This document shows positions 42,916-52,298 of a DNA stretch of 64,000 bases, one piece after another (position 1 is the stretch's first letter; each line of letters opens with the position of its first letter). The stretch covers positions 83,235 to 147,234 of the forward strand of contig JAQGHR010000157.1 of the NCBI GenBank assembly GCA_028291545.1, written 5' to 3'. The notes below the pieces were generated by a model. The model had not been told where the DNA came from, ran no database searches, and was given only the letters and a program-made list of their open reading frames with translations. This DNA is from Planctomycetota bacterium. GTDB taxonomy: Bacteria > Planctomycetota > Planctomycetia > Isosphaerales > Isosphaeraceae. The translations under genes and the position numbers were made by a program.

Positions 42916-44718
42916 ATGTCTTTTGCTAGACCGTACGGCCGTTCTCCCACCGGAATTGCGATTCTTGTCCTCCTCAGCCTGGTCGGATGCGGGCAAGGGG
43001 CTGGACCGACGCCCACCTCGGGTTCGACGACGATCGCCCCAAAGCCGAAACCCGCAATTGCCCCGAGGGTAGCCACGACGGCCGCACCGGCAAATAGCCC
43101 CTTCCGGTTCACCGAGCTCGAAACCGATTCCGGCATCAACTTCATCCATGTTTCGGGGATGACCGCGGATCGGCACTTTCCGACGGCCAACGGTTCCGGC
43201 GTGGCGATTCTGGATTATGACGGTGACGGCAAGATGGACCTGTATTTCGCGAGTTGCAACCTCCTGCCGCTCGACCCGAAGCCGAAAGCTTCAAACCGGT
43301 TATATAAGAACCTCGGCGACGGAAAGTTTCAGGATGTGACCGAAAAAGCCGGCGTCGATTTCCATGGATTCTGCCACGGCCTCATCGCGGCCGACCTGGA
43401 CAATGACGGCGATACCGACCTGATCCTCTGCAACTACGGGCCGAACGTCCTCTATCTCAACAACGGCGACGGAACCTTCAAGGACGTGAGCAAGCAGGCG
43501 GGGATTTCCGTGCCGAACTGGTCGTCGGGAGGCGCGGTCCTCGACTTCGACAACGACGGCGACCTCGACGTCTACATCACGAATTACGGACGCTGGGATA
43601 TCAACGTCGATGGCAAGACGAAGTGCGATGATAACGCAAAGAAGATCCGGCAGTATTGCTCGCCTGTCTCCATCGCCACCGTTCGGCACATTTTTTACCA
43701 GAACGATGGTGTAAAGGACGGGGTGCCGCACTTCACGAACGTGACCGAGAACGTGGGTCTCGGTCGGACAGATGGCCACGGATTCGGCGCGGTATCGTGC
43801 GACCTCAACGGTGATGGAAAGATCGACCTCTTCATCGCCAACGACCAGAACCCGTCATTCGTCTATCTGAACAACGGCGACGGGACCTTTCTCGATTTTA
43901 CTGCCCAGTCGGGTGCGGATTACGACGAGAACGGCAAGACCCAATCGGGCATGGGCGTGGATGCCGAGGACGTCGATGGTGACGGGCTTCCGGATCTGAT
44001 CCGGACGAACTTCCGCGAAGAAACAACCTCGCTCTACATGAACCAAGGGAAGGCCCTCTTTCTGGAGCAATCGGCGTTCTTCGGGATCCGGATGGAGAGC
44101 CTACCCGCGGTCAAGTGGGGATGCGGCCTGGTCGACTTCGACAACGATGGTTTCCCCGACCTCTTCGTCACCAACGGGCATGTGGACGACAACAATGAAC
44201 TCGTCGGCACGCTGAATCAGCCTTACCGGGAACCGCCGCTCCTGTTTCATAACGACGGGGGCAAGACGTTTGTCTCCGCGCGCCGAGGGGCCGGACCCTA
44301 CTTCGAGGGCGCGCACGTGGGCCGGGGCGCGGCGTTCGGGGACCTCGATGACGACGGTCGGATGGATATCGTCGTCAATCACAAGGAAGATTCGCCCGGA
44401 GTCCTCCTGAACCGGACCGATCGGGGCGGTAATCACTGGGTTCGCCTGTTGCTCAAGGGGGCGAAGAGCAACCGCGACGCGATCGGGGCCAAGATTGAGG
44501 TTGTCGCCGGCGGCCGGACGATCTTTCGCCAGAAAAAGGGGGGGGGCAGCATGGAATCGACCAATGATCCCCGCCTGTTAATCGGCGTCGGGTCCGTGAA
44601 ACAGATCAGCAAGATCGTCATTCACTGGCCCTCGGGCTCGGCGGATTCGATCCTGGAAAACGTCGCGGTCGATCAGACACACATCGTCCAGGAACCGGCG
44701 ACTCGACCGGCGGGTTGA
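42916..44718 (+). CDS. FG-GAP/VCBS repeat lipoprotein with ASPIC/UnbV domain
   Basis: 600 residues from ATG 42916. A lipoprotein signal peptide (ILVLLSLVGCGQG) places it in the envelope. Seven calcium-binding loops of the DxDxDG type mark a beta-propeller: DYDGDGKMD, DLDNDGDTD, DFDNDGDLD, DLNGDGKID, DVDGDGLPD, DFDNDGFPD and DLDDDGRMD. The last ~90 residues are an ASPIC/UnbV domain (NHWVRLLLKG, RDAIGAKIEVVAGG, IVIHWPSGS). Planctomycetes carry many such proteins; they probably bind glycans or other surface partners. A perfect 11-bp hairpin 55 nt downstream may end the transcript. Confidence 0.92.
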   Translation: MSFARPYGRSPTGIAILVLLSLVGCGQGAGPTPTSGSTTIAPKPKPAIAPRVATTAAPANSPFRFTELETDSGINFIHVSGMTADRHFPTANGSGVAILDYDGDGKMDLYFASCNLLPLDPKPKASNRLYKNLGDGKFQDVTEKAGVDFHGFCHGLIAADLDNDGDTDLILCNYGPNVLYLNNGDGTFKDVSKQAGISVPNWSSGGAVLDFDNDGDLDVYITNYGRWDINVDGKTKCDDNAKKIRQYCSPVSIATVRHIFYQNDGVKDGVPHFTNVTENVGLGRTDGHGFGAVSCDLNGDGKIDLFIANDQNPSFVYLNNGDGTFLDFTAQSGADYDENGKTQSGMGVDAEDVDGDGLPDLIRTNFREETTSLYMNQGKALFLEQSAFFGIRMESLPAVKWGCGLVDFDNDGFPDLFVTNGHVDDNNELVGTLNQPYREPPLLFHNDGGKTFVSARRGAGPYFEGAHVGRGAAFGDLDDDGRMDIVVNHKEDSPGVLLNRTDRGGNHWVRLLLKGAKSNRDAIGAKIEVVAGGRTIFRQKKGGGSMESTNDPRLLIGVGSVKQISKIVIHWPSGSADSILENVAVDQTHIVQEPATRPAG

Positions 44719-45081
44719 GTCTGGACGCGCCGTGTGCGGTGTGTTTGCGCGGCTCACCATGCATCAGCGGCATGGCCTCGGCGGGCTTGGGTCCAGGTCC
44801 GCCGAGGCCGTGACAGTCGGCCCGAAATCGCTCAAACCCGATTCCCCGGGAGGAGTCGGAGTACACTCGTCGCGTCGATTTGACGGTGATCAGAGTGTCT
44901 CGCCTCCCTGCAGGGCAACTGAATCATCGGCGTAGACGACGAATTCGATCGCCAGAACCGCCCGATTATCCGGGCGAGCCTCCCTCGAAGAAACATTGCT
45001 CGTTCTGCCGTCACCAGTTACGATCCGCGGAGATTTTCGAGGCCTTGGATCGGCCTCGTTCCCGTTCGGAAAGGAATCCGC
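44719..45081. other. Intergenic stretch before tandem glycosyltransferases
   Basis: About 360 nt. It contains the hairpin at 44774-44809 and a small inverted repeat CGCCCG / CGGGCG at 44959-44976. Frames in this stretch lack ribosome binding sites. The ribosome binding site GGAAAGGAA of the glycosyltransferase lies at its right end. No convincing promoter was seen. Confidence 0.5.
44774..44809. terminator. Perfect 11-bp hairpin downstream of FG-GAP gene
   Basis: GGCCTCGGCGG (44774-44784) pairs with CCGCCGAGGCC (44799-44809), with a 14-nt loop. It starts 55 nt after the stop. No T-run follows, so intrinsic termination would be weak; factor-assisted termination or 3'-end protection is possible. 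Confidence 0.5.
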
Positions 45082-46008
45082 ATGACGGCCATGCTTGCGC
45101 CGCTGAAGACCAACACATCCGCGCCCGCACTCTCGGTCGTCATCGCCTCGGTCAACGGCTGGGACGTGCTGGGGGCAACCCTTTCCTCGCTGGATGCGTT
45201 GCCGGAGCGGTCACGTATGGAAGTGATCGTCGTCGAGGCTGTCGGAGGAACGACCCGGGACCGCGTTCGGGCGCATTATCCGAGCGTTCGGCTGATTGAA
45301 GCACGCGAGCGAATGCCGATCCCACGATTACGATTCCTCGGCGTGCAATCCGCGAACGGTGATCTCGTGGCGATCCTGGAAGATCACGCGGACGTTGATC
45401 GGGGATGGGCCGCGGCGCTGCTTGATATGCACCGCGGTCCTTGGGGCGCGGTCGGAGGGGCGGTGGAAAATGGCCGCTCCGGGTACGTCAACTGGGCGGT
45501 CTTCTTCTGCGAATACACCACGTACATGGGTCCGGTGCCTGAGGGGGCCTGCAACGATCTGCCTGGGAACAATATCGCCTACAAGCGAGCCGATCTGCTC
45601 AGACACGCCCATGTCCTCGATGAGGGGAAGTGGGAGTCGTGGATCAACGACCGACTTCGCGCCGAGGGAGTGGAAATCGCCTCGACGAATCGGGCCGTCG
45701 TGAGGCACATCAAACCGTTCCGTCTGGGCTATTTCCTGACACAACGGTTTCACTTCGCCCGTTCGTATGCCGGGATGCGACGCGTCGATCAGACCTGGGC
45801 GAAGAGGCTCGTGTATTCGGCTGGATCACTGGTTCTTCCCGCGTTGCTACTCGCGCGAGCCACGAGAACCGCGATCGGAAAGCGTCGTCATCTGGGGCGA
45901 TTCTTCGCGTGTTTGCCGCTGATCTCGCTGTTCCTCACCGTCGGGGCCCTGGGCGAGATGATCGGCTACGTGATCGGGCCGGGACGAAGCCTGGAATTCG
46001 TCGAATGA
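45082..46008 (+). CDS. Family 2 glycosyltransferase-like protein
   Basis: 308 residues; ribosome binding site GGAAAGGAA 5 nt upstream. N-terminal GT-A domain: LSVVIASVNGWDVLGATLSSL, EVIVVEAVGG, and an acidic cluster LEDHADVDRGW at the position of the metal-binding DxD. A shared loop CNDLPGNNIAYKRADLL resembles the acceptor-side region of GT2 enzymes. One C-terminal helical hairpin (ACLPLISLFLTVGALGEMIGYVIG) probably anchors it to the membrane. The following gene overlaps by 4 nt and encodes a diverged copy, so the two likely arose by tandem duplication and may act together in surface glycan synthesis. Confidence 0.85.
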   Translation: MTAMLAPLKTNTSAPALSVVIASVNGWDVLGATLSSLDALPERSRMEVIVVEAVGGTTRDRVRAHYPSVRLIEARERMPIPRLRFLGVQSANGDLVAILEDHADVDRGWAAALLDMHRGPWGAVGGAVENGRSGYVNWAVFFCEYTTYMGPVPEGACNDLPGNNIAYKRADLLRHAHVLDEGKWESWINDRLRAEGVEIASTNRAVVRHIKPFRLGYFLTQRFHFARSYAGMRRVDQTWAKRLVYSAGSLVLPALLLARATRTAIGKRRHLGRFFACLPLISLFLTVGALGEMIGYVIGPGRSLEFVE

Positions 46009-46976
46009 CCGTCGGGGCCGTCGCGACGCTCGATGTGATCATCGCGGCGACCGACTCGGCCGAGGCCGCGAGCCGGTGCGCCGAATCCGCCGGCTGCCGC
46101 GTGATCATCGCCTATGATCCTGCCCGCATCGACCGAACGCGACTTCCGAAGGGAATGATCACGGTCGCGGGCGAGCGGGGAGCCGATGCGCATCGCCTTC
46201 GAAGCCTCGGCCTTGCTCGTTCGACCGCCGGGATCGTGGCGTTCACCGAGGATTCCTGCGTGCTCAGTGCGGGCTGGGCCGAGGCGTGGTTTGATGCGTT
46301 CGTCGACGGCGGTGTGTTTGCCGCGACCGGACCGGTTGAACATCGGCGCGCGGCAGGGCTCGTGAACTGGGGCGTGTTCCTTTGTGAATACGCCCCGTTC
46401 TTGACCGCCTCGGCAGGGCCTCTCCGTGGGCACGACAAGCCACAAGATCGTCTCGCGGGCAACAATTTCGCAGTGCGCCGATCGCTCCTCGATCATGACG
46501 CGTTGAGTGTTCACGAGACGTGCGTCGCGGCCCGCTTGCGAGCGCTCGGCGGAAATATTGTCACAGCCCCGGGCGCGATGGCCTTCCATGTCAGGCGATT
46601 TCGCCTTCAGGAAGCCGTCCTCGATCGTCTCCGATTCGGCCATCAGTTCGGTCAACAGTGCGCCGCGCGGGCCGTGTTGCCCGTCAGGTTGGCGCGGATC
46701 GTCCTGGGCCCAATGATGCTCGCATCGCAGGTCGTCCGCCTCTCCTGGACGCTTGCGCGCAAGCGTCGCCATGGTGGTCGCTTGCTGGACGCGGGACCAA
46801 TCACGGTCGGCTTGCTGACAGCGTGGACGGTTGGCGAATGGCTCGGATGGGTGCGGGGAGCGGATCGGTCGAGCGCTCGGCCACGATATGAAAGAGCGGG
46901 CCAATCGTCCTCGCGGCGACCTGTCCTGGCCGCGTCTGCACGACGCGATTGTACAGGCGTGCTGCCAATTGTTTGA
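46005..46976 (+). CDS. Diverged glycosyltransferase-like paralogue of the preceding gene
   Basis: 323 residues from ATG 46005 (ATGA overlap with the upstream gene); the frame is open upstream inside that gene but not real. It keeps the same plan: TLDVIIAATDSAEAA, an acidic site FTEDSCVLSAGW, VNWGVFLCEYAPFL, LAGNNFAVRRSLL, and C-terminal helix LLTAWTVGEWLGWVRG. The first nucleotide-binding strand is weaker than in the neighbour (ASVNG is lost), so activity is uncertain. The last ~55 residues lie antisense to the end of the methyltransferase gene at 46801-47850, and the final ~35 of them have no counterpart in the paralogue. Confidence 0.75.
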   Translation: MTVGAVATLDVIIAATDSAEAASRCAESAGCRVIIAYDPARIDRTRLPKGMITVAGERGADAHRLRSLGLARSTAGIVAFTEDSCVLSAGWAEAWFDAFVDGGVFAATGPVEHRRAAGLVNWGVFLCEYAPFLTASAGPLRGHDKPQDRLAGNNFAVRRSLLDHDALSVHETCVAARLRALGGNIVTAPGAMAFHVRRFRLQEAVLDRLRFGHQFGQQCAARAVLPVRLARIVLGPMMLASQVVRLSWTLARKRRHGGRLLDAGPITVGLLTAWTVGEWLGWVRGADRSSARPRYERAGQSSSRRPVLAASARRDCTGVLPIV

Positions 46977-47850
46977 GCCCTGAAAAGCGGTGGACCTCCG
47001 CAACAGGTAAGGACGGGGCGAAGATCGCACTTGTCTCGAACGGGCTCCGCCGAAGTAGACGCTTCCACTCGCTCCATCCGAGCGTATGAATGGCCCTGAA
47101 GTCGATCTTACGCAGGAAATGAACGTAAGGTTGCATCCATTTCCTGGGAAGATACCCGACTCCCCAAACACCGACGTGCGGTTCGGGCGCGAGGCTGAAA
47201 CGGTTGGGCGTGGCGAAAAAGGCCCGACCGAGCGGTTCGAGGACACGGTGCGCCTCGGCGAGTGTCGCAGCCTGATCCCGCACATGCTCGATCACGTCGC
47301 CGCCGATGATCGCGGAGAAGGAGCGATCTGCGAACGGAAGCATCTCAGCGCATCCGCAGACGACGCGTACGTCGCTCTTTCCCTCTTCATCGAGCCTCTT
47401 GCGGGCAAGGATCAGCCAACGCATCGCAATATCAAGGCCAACCCAGGAACGGTCATCGGGGCAATTCGTGGCCAGGAAGGACCCCGGACCGCAGCCGAGA
47501 TCCAGGATCGGGCCTCGGGCAGCCCGTGCGCCGAGCGAGTCCATCCACTGCTCGGCTCGGGCGGGGGCGGAGAGAATGTGCGCGATCTGACGGGCTCGGA
47601 GATCGGCGGGGACATCGCCGACGAGGTCGTAGTAATGGTTCAGGAGGCCGGGGAAATCCAGCCGGTCGTAAGCGGCGTCGAGTCGTAATGCGAGGTCCCA
47701 GTCGTCACGGTTGGAGAGGAACTCATCATCGACCGTTCGCAGGTCGGGGATGCCTCGCAACGTGCGATACGATGAGCCGCAGCTCGGACAGGCGAGAGTG
47801 ACGGATTGTTCCTGGAGCAGACGGCGACATCTCGGGCAAACGAGGTCCAC
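46801..47850 (-). CDS. SAM-dependent methyltransferase with N-terminal zinc ribbon
   Basis: 349 residues from GTG 47850 (AGGGAG upstream). Residues 5-24 form a Trm112-like zinc ribbon with Cys5, Cys8, Cys21 and Cys24 (CPRC and CPSC). A class I methyltransferase domain follows: motif I ILDLGCGPGSF, GLDIAMRWL, GGDVIEHV and HRVLEPLGRAFFATPNRFSL. A C-terminal domain with several aromatic residues (YLPRKWMQPYVHFLRKIDF) ends the protein. This type is frequent in surface-polysaccharide loci, fitting the adjacent glycosyltransferases. The last 176 nt overlap the 3' end of the convergent glycosyltransferase gene. Confidence 0.88.
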   Translation of the reverse strand: MDLVCPRCRRLLQEQSVTLACPSCGSSYRTLRGIPDLRTVDDEFLSNRDDWDLALRLDAAYDRLDFPGLLNHYYDLVGDVPADLRARQIAHILSAPARAEQWMDSLGARAARGPILDLGCGPGSFLATNCPDDRSWVGLDIAMRWLILARKRLDEEGKSDVRVVCGCAEMLPFADRSFSAIIGGDVIEHVRDQAATLAEAHRVLEPLGRAFFATPNRFSLAPEPHVGVWGVGYLPRKWMQPYVHFLRKIDFRAIHTLGWSEWKRLLRRSPFETSAIFAPSLPVAEVHRFSGLKQLAARLYNRVVQTRPGQVAARTIGPLFHIVAERSTDPLPAPIRAIRQPSTLSASRP

Positions 47851-47919
47851 GGGGCGCTCCCTGGAGTAAGGTGAGGCTCGATGGATCGTATCGATCGGCG
47901 AAGAAGCGCCAAGCCGAGA

Positions 47920-49857
47920 TTACTCGCGGGGGAGGATCAGGCGGCTGGATTGGCTCCAGACGTGGCAGACGATGCGGCCGGTTCGGCGAAAACCAGGGGC
48001 CTTCCAGTCGATGTCCGTCGAGTAGGCGTGTCGAATGCCGTCATCGTGGACAAATTCGAGGAGCGGTGTCGAGGTCGGAGGGGTGGACTTGGACTCGAAC
48101 GGAACGCCATGGAACAGGGGCTCGCCGGGTCCGCGTCCCGGCGAAAGGTCCATTCCGCCCGCCGCATTCGGAGCCGCATAGATCGGCTGAGTCCCGATTC
48201 CGGGGCGATCGAGAGCGTAGAACGCGATCGGCCGTCCCGTCTTCTGAAGATCGCCCCCAGCCGGGCTGATCGGGCCGGCCGCGCCTGCCTCGCTCAGTTC
48301 GTAAACTGGCACGGGCAGTGAGACTTCAGGACGCCCCAGATCGAGCTTGTACATCACCTGGTTATAGTCGTAACGTGGTGTGGGATCGTCGTTTCCGGAG
48401 AACGACGTGGTGTACGTCCCTTCGAAGAAAATCGTCTTGCCCCCGTCTTTGTCGAAGAACGGGTGGTGCTTGGGATTATAGAAGCTATATCGAAGATCAC
48501 CGTCCCGATGCGTGACGACTTTTCGAGCGTACCGCCAGGGTCCGAGTGGTGTGTCGGCCTCCGCGAAATAGATCTCGCCCAGCGGCGAGATCTCGACGGA
48601 CTGCGCAAAATCCTCACCCGATTCCGTGAAGATCATGACCCAACGACGCCGGAAGGCGTTCCAGTTCACGGACCCGCGGTGTGGCAGGACCGCGCGGCCG
48701 TTAGATTCGTCACGAATCTGTGCGAGGGATTCGCTCTTGGTGATGGATTTCTTGGCGATGAGCTTCAGCAACTCGACCGGCCCGGCTGGCGGGGTATTTC
48801 GCTTCCATCCGTAAACGACGCGGCCCATCGAATCGCGTTCGACTTCATACTTCTCGCGACGGCTTCCCGCGACGAACGGGGTGAACGCTTCGTATTGGGA
48901 GAGATCGGTGATCGAGGCGGCATTGGCTCGTACGCGAGTGAACGGGAAGGGGGTCGAAAAATAGACATACTCGGCGTCGCCGACCTTGTGGAGAAAGGGA
49001 TGTCCTTGAGCGTATGTCGGGGCGTCCAGGGGAAACTCGGCGATCTTGGCGAATTCCTTCTTGGCCTCGTCCCACTCGACCATGCCGCGCTCGTACGTCT
49101 CCAGCATGTTGCGGATCTTGTCGTAGGTGGCGAACATCCGTTCGCGGCCCGAAGGTTCACGGATGACCGTCACGCCCGAGAGCCACGTCGGGCCAGGTCC
49201 GGGTAGCTTGGCCGTGGGACGGGCAAAGCCGGTCTCGTCGGTGAAGTAGGTCAGATCGACGCCGACGTCGGGATCGAGCCCGCCGCGACTAGGTAGCAGG
49301 GACGTCGCGCCCGGCGAGTGGTAATTCCCGAGGGGATAGCCGGGCTTGAGTGTGTCGCCCCAGAACCAGTGGATCTTGCCGCCGAAGACCGCCGTGAGGA
49401 CACTATCTTGCCCGAGGACCTTGGCGTTCAGGAGCGGTTCCCGGATCGGGGCCGTTCGTCCCGCGAGAATCGTGTCGCGGTAGATTCCACCGCCCGTTTG
49501 ACGATAGACCCGCTCCGCCAGATTGACGCGGCGAATTCGCAATTTTTCCTGGCCACTGGGGACGACCTTGATGGCCTTTCCGCGATTGCCGAATCCGTCT
49601 CTCGGAAACTCATATCCGTAGGAACGGAGGGAGAAAAAGACGTCCTGGCCGAAGAGACCCGGTTCGTCGAACACGGCAAGCCCGGCGCTGTCTGTCACCA
49701 GTCGGATCTGATTGACGGTCGTGAGCTCGACCAGGGGGACACCCCGGCCCGTCTGATCGTCCACGACGGAGATCACGAACGGGCGAGGATGCTCAGCGGC
49801 GACAGGGCCGGCGGGGGCCTGCGCGAGGATCGAGACGGCAAGTAAGAGTCCAATCAT
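47920..49857 (-). CDS. Exported DUF4185-like beta-propeller protein
   Basis: 645 residues from ATG 49857, preferred because GAGGA lies 5 nt upstream and a signal peptide (IGLLLAVSILAQAPAGPVAA) follows directly; the frame opens at 49923. Residues ~25-115 form a carboxypeptidase-regulatory-like beta domain (FVISVVDDQTGRGVPLVELT). The rest resembles five-bladed propellers of the glycoside hydrolase 43/DUF4185 kind: FGGKIHWFWGDTLKPGYPLG, PFLHKVGDAEYVYFSTPFPF, HRGSVNWNAFRRRWVMIFTE. It probably binds or processes glycans in the periplasm; no catalytic pair is identified. It lies 28 nt downstream of a membrane-protein gene on the same strand and is likely cotranscribed. Confidence 0.8.
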   Translation of the reverse strand: MIGLLLAVSILAQAPAGPVAAEHPRPFVISVVDDQTGRGVPLVELTTVNQIRLVTDSAGLAVFDEPGLFGQDVFFSLRSYGYEFPRDGFGNRGKAIKVVPSGQEKLRIRRVNLAERVYRQTGGGIYRDTILAGRTAPIREPLLNAKVLGQDSVLTAVFGGKIHWFWGDTLKPGYPLGNYHSPGATSLLPSRGGLDPDVGVDLTYFTDETGFARPTAKLPGPGPTWLSGVTVIREPSGRERMFATYDKIRNMLETYERGMVEWDEAKKEFAKIAEFPLDAPTYAQGHPFLHKVGDAEYVYFSTPFPFTRVRANAASITDLSQYEAFTPFVAGSRREKYEVERDSMGRVVYGWKRNTPPAGPVELLKLIAKKSITKSESLAQIRDESNGRAVLPHRGSVNWNAFRRRWVMIFTESGEDFAQSVEISPLGEIYFAEADTPLGPWRYARKVVTHRDGDLRYSFYNPKHHPFFDKDGGKTIFFEGTYTTSFSGNDDPTPRYDYNQVMYKLDLGRPEVSLPVPVYELSEAGAAGPISPAGGDLQKTGRPIAFYALDRPGIGTQPIYAAPNAAGGMDLSPGRGPGEPLFHGVPFESKSTPPTSTPLLEFVHDDGIRHAYSTDIDWKAPGFRRTGRIVCHVWSQSSRLILPRE

Positions 49858-49885
49858 GCGATCCTCGTGAGGCCGGCGGCCGACG

Positions 49886-50575
49886 CTACGAACGCGAGCC
49901 GTAGTAGAAACCGACGATGGCACCCAGCACGTGTTCGGGACCGTAGCTTCCGAGCCGAAGATTCATCTTATCAAACAGTTCCGGGCGCCTCGGGAGCAAG
50001 ATCGGATCGTACCGATTCCAGACGAGAATGATCAGCCCCGCGGCTGCGATCATGGCGACGATCGCTTTTCCGTCCTCCACCCATCGGGGCACGCGGTGGC
50101 CTCGGGCTGTCCACCAATCGCCGATCTTGGCCAGCAAGACACCGAGGAGGAACCCGCCGACCAGCATCAGTGTCACCACGGCGGGGTACTTGAGCGGCTC
50201 CCGCATCCTGCCCTGGTTATACATGGCGGCCGCAACCGCGGCGAACCCGGCGAACAGGATCACCCGCACCGTGCCTCGCGGCAGAAAGAGGGGGCCAGGG
50301 CCGGGAATCGTCTCGCCGGAGGCCCGCTTTCGGGACGCAAAATAGTGGCCCATGATGATGAAGAGCAAGTCGCGAAGATAGTCGGGGACTTCTTGCCGAG
50401 GATTACGCACCAGGAGCACCCAGATCGTCGCGAAAATCGCAACTGCCAGCACGGCCCGGATACTCCCCTCGGGCAACCCCAGGGCGTGCGTCTTCCGCCA
50501 GTTCACGGGTTCCTTGGGGACTTGAGGCGTCGCGTTGATGACTTCACCGGGCTCGTTCGCTATCGCGCTTGACAT
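49886..50575 (-). CDS. Membrane protein of unknown function
   Basis: 229 residues from ATG 50575 (AAGGAG 8 nt upstream); an ATG at 50614 is less likely. Hydrophobic segments: IRAVLAVAIFATIWVLLV, LRDLLFIIMGHYFASRK, TVRVILFAGFAAVAAAMY, YPAVVTLMLVGGFLLGVLLA and AIVAMIAAAGLIILVW, giving five helices; the N-terminus is a Pro-rich polar stretch. A paired pattern LPEGSIRAVLAVAIF / LPRGTVRVILFAGFA suggests an internal repeat. Family unknown to me. The C-terminal GAIVGFYYGSRS may also pack in the membrane. It is the first gene of a two-gene unit with the exported propeller protein. Confidence 0.78.
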   Translation of the reverse strand: MSSAIANEPGEVINATPQVPKEPVNWRKTHALGLPEGSIRAVLAVAIFATIWVLLVRNPRQEVPDYLRDLLFIIMGHYFASRKRASGETIPGPGPLFLPRGTVRVILFAGFAAVAAAMYNQGRMREPLKYPAVVTLMLVGGFLLGVLLAKIGDWWTARGHRVPRWVEDGKAIVAMIAAAGLIILVWNRYDPILLPRRPELFDKMNLRLGSYGPEHVLGAIVGFYYGSRS

Positions 50576-50869
50576 CGCTTTCTCCTTTGCCTGTGCATTC
50601 GGTCGATACGCCACGAGATTGGGCGGAAAGCGTCGGGACTACGTGGGTCGTGCTCAAGCTGGATCGCAACCCCTAGAAGATGCATCGCTTGCGCCTTCCC
50701 GGAATCGCGAGTGACGCGTCTCTTCAGAGCGTCGATGAGTGTAACCATCCCGGCGACCTGGGTGTCGAACCGTATCCGGCTGGAGGAGACGATTCTCGTA
50801 GGATGCGGTTTGGATCGGTTAGACTACGGGACAACTTGCCACGTCTCCGCCTCCCATAGGGATTCGAGC

Positions 50870-52213
50870 ATGCCCGCGACACTCGATCGTCTGGCCGGTC
50901 CCAAGGGGCACTGGCTGAGAGGGAATCTTTCTCAATTTGTCGCGGGGAGACTCGGTTTCCTGGAAGAGAATTTCCAGAAGTACGGCGACGCGTTCCTGAT
51001 ACGGCTGGGGCCGAAGCGAATCCTGGTGGTGAGCCATCCGGATCTGGTCGAAGAAGTGCTCGTCACCAAGAACAGGTGCTTCATCAAGCATTTCGCGCTT
51101 CGCCGGACGAAGCTGACGCTCGGTAACGGGCTGTTGACCAGCGAGGGCGATTTCTGGCGACGACAGAGAAAGCTCGCCCAGCCCGCGTTTCATCGCGAGA
51201 AAATTGCTCAGCACGCCGCGATGATGGTCGCGTACACGGAGCGGATGCTCTCGTCCTGGCGCGATGGCCAGGCGCGCGACGCCCAGGACGACATGATGCA
51301 GCTCACGCTCGAGATCGTCGCCAAGGCGCTCTTTGATGCCGAAGTCCAAGGTGAAAGCGCCCGGGCCAGTGTGGCTATGAATACGGTGATGGCGGCGTTC
51401 ACGGCCCGCGTCGGCAAGATGATCCACGTCCCCGAATGGATTCCTACGCCCGTGAATTTGAGGCTCCAGAGGGCGGTGAGACAACTCGATGAGATCGTGT
51501 TCCGGATGATTTCCGATCGCCGCCGGACGGGTGAAGATCCCGGCGACCTCCTTTCGATGCTGCTCAACGCCCAGGACGAAGACGGCGGCGGGATGACCGA
51601 CCGGCAGCTCCGTGATGAGGTCATGACCCTGTTCATGGCCGGACACGAAACCACCGCGAATACCCTCGCGTGGATCTGGTATCTGCTCGCGGGCCATCCC
51701 GAGGTCGAGGCCAAACTCCACGAGGAGCTCGATCGCGTTCTGGGAGGACGCTCACCGACCATGGACGACCTGCCGAATCTGCCCTACACCGATCAGGTCG
51801 TGACGGAGACTCTGCGGCTCTATTCCACGGTCTGGCTCATTGGTCGCGAAGCCGTCGAGGCCTGCACGATCGGCGGTCATGCCGTGCCGGTCGGATGGAC
51901 CGTTTACATGAGCCAATGGATTGTGCATCGCGACCCCAGATGGTTCGACGACCCACTGTCGTTTCGTCCCGAGCGCTGGTCCGACGGGCTGATGAAGCGC
52001 ATCCCCCGGTACGCGTATTTCCCATTCGGAGGCGGCCCGAGGCTGTGCATCGGGAATAACTTCGCCCTCATGGAGACGGCGTTGCTCCTCGCGACGATCG
52101 CTCAACGGTTTCGTCTGCAACTGGCGCCGGACGCGAACGTGGTCCCGTTGCCGACAATGACCTTGAGGCCGGAGTTCGGCGTGAGAGTGGTCCTGCAGGG
52201 ACGATCCTCGTAA
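50870..52213 (+). CDS. Cytochrome P450
   Basis: 447 residues from ATG 50870; the frame is open from 50711 but homology begins at LAGPKGHWLRGNLSQF. P450 signatures are complete: helix C WRRQRKLAQPAFH, I-helix oxygen-binding AGHETT, K-helix ETLR (ExxR), and the heme loop FPFGGGPRLCIGNNFA with the cysteine ligand. It is a soluble monooxygenase of the CYP102/CYP110/CYP120-like look, so fatty-acid or terpenoid oxidation is plausible, but no substrate can be read. No ferredoxin or reductase gene is adjacent. It is divergent from the membrane-protein gene at 49886-50575. Confidence 0.95.
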   Translation: MPATLDRLAGPKGHWLRGNLSQFVAGRLGFLEENFQKYGDAFLIRLGPKRILVVSHPDLVEEVLVTKNRCFIKHFALRRTKLTLGNGLLTSEGDFWRRQRKLAQPAFHREKIAQHAAMMVAYTERMLSSWRDGQARDAQDDMMQLTLEIVAKALFDAEVQGESARASVAMNTVMAAFTARVGKMIHVPEWIPTPVNLRLQRAVRQLDEIVFRMISDRRRTGEDPGDLLSMLLNAQDEDGGGMTDRQLRDEVMTLFMAGHETTANTLAWIWYLLAGHPEVEAKLHEELDRVLGGRSPTMDDLPNLPYTDQVVTETLRLYSTVWLIGREAVEACTIGGHAVPVGWTVYMSQWIVHRDPRWFDDPLSFRPERWSDGLMKRIPRYAYFPFGGGPRLCIGNNFALMETALLLATIAQRFRLQLAPDANVVPLPTMTLRPEFGVRVVLQGRSS

Positions 52214-52298
52214 TCGGCCGCTTGCGGGCGAGCGCCGCGACGCCTAGAGTATCGCGTTTGATATCCTCGTCGTCGCGTTCGCTCCGGAGCCGATCCTC

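Noticed and set aside
44880..45081. Frame with a CSFCRHQL zinc-ribbon-like string before the glycosyltransferase
   Set aside because: Only one Cys pair, no ribosome binding site, and the frame runs out of phase into the glycosyltransferase gene.
50560..50748. 62-codon minus-strand frame upstream of the five-helix membrane protein
   Set aside because: It overlaps the start region of that gene in another frame and lacks a ribosome binding site; the sequence looks mildly protein-like, but support is too thin.
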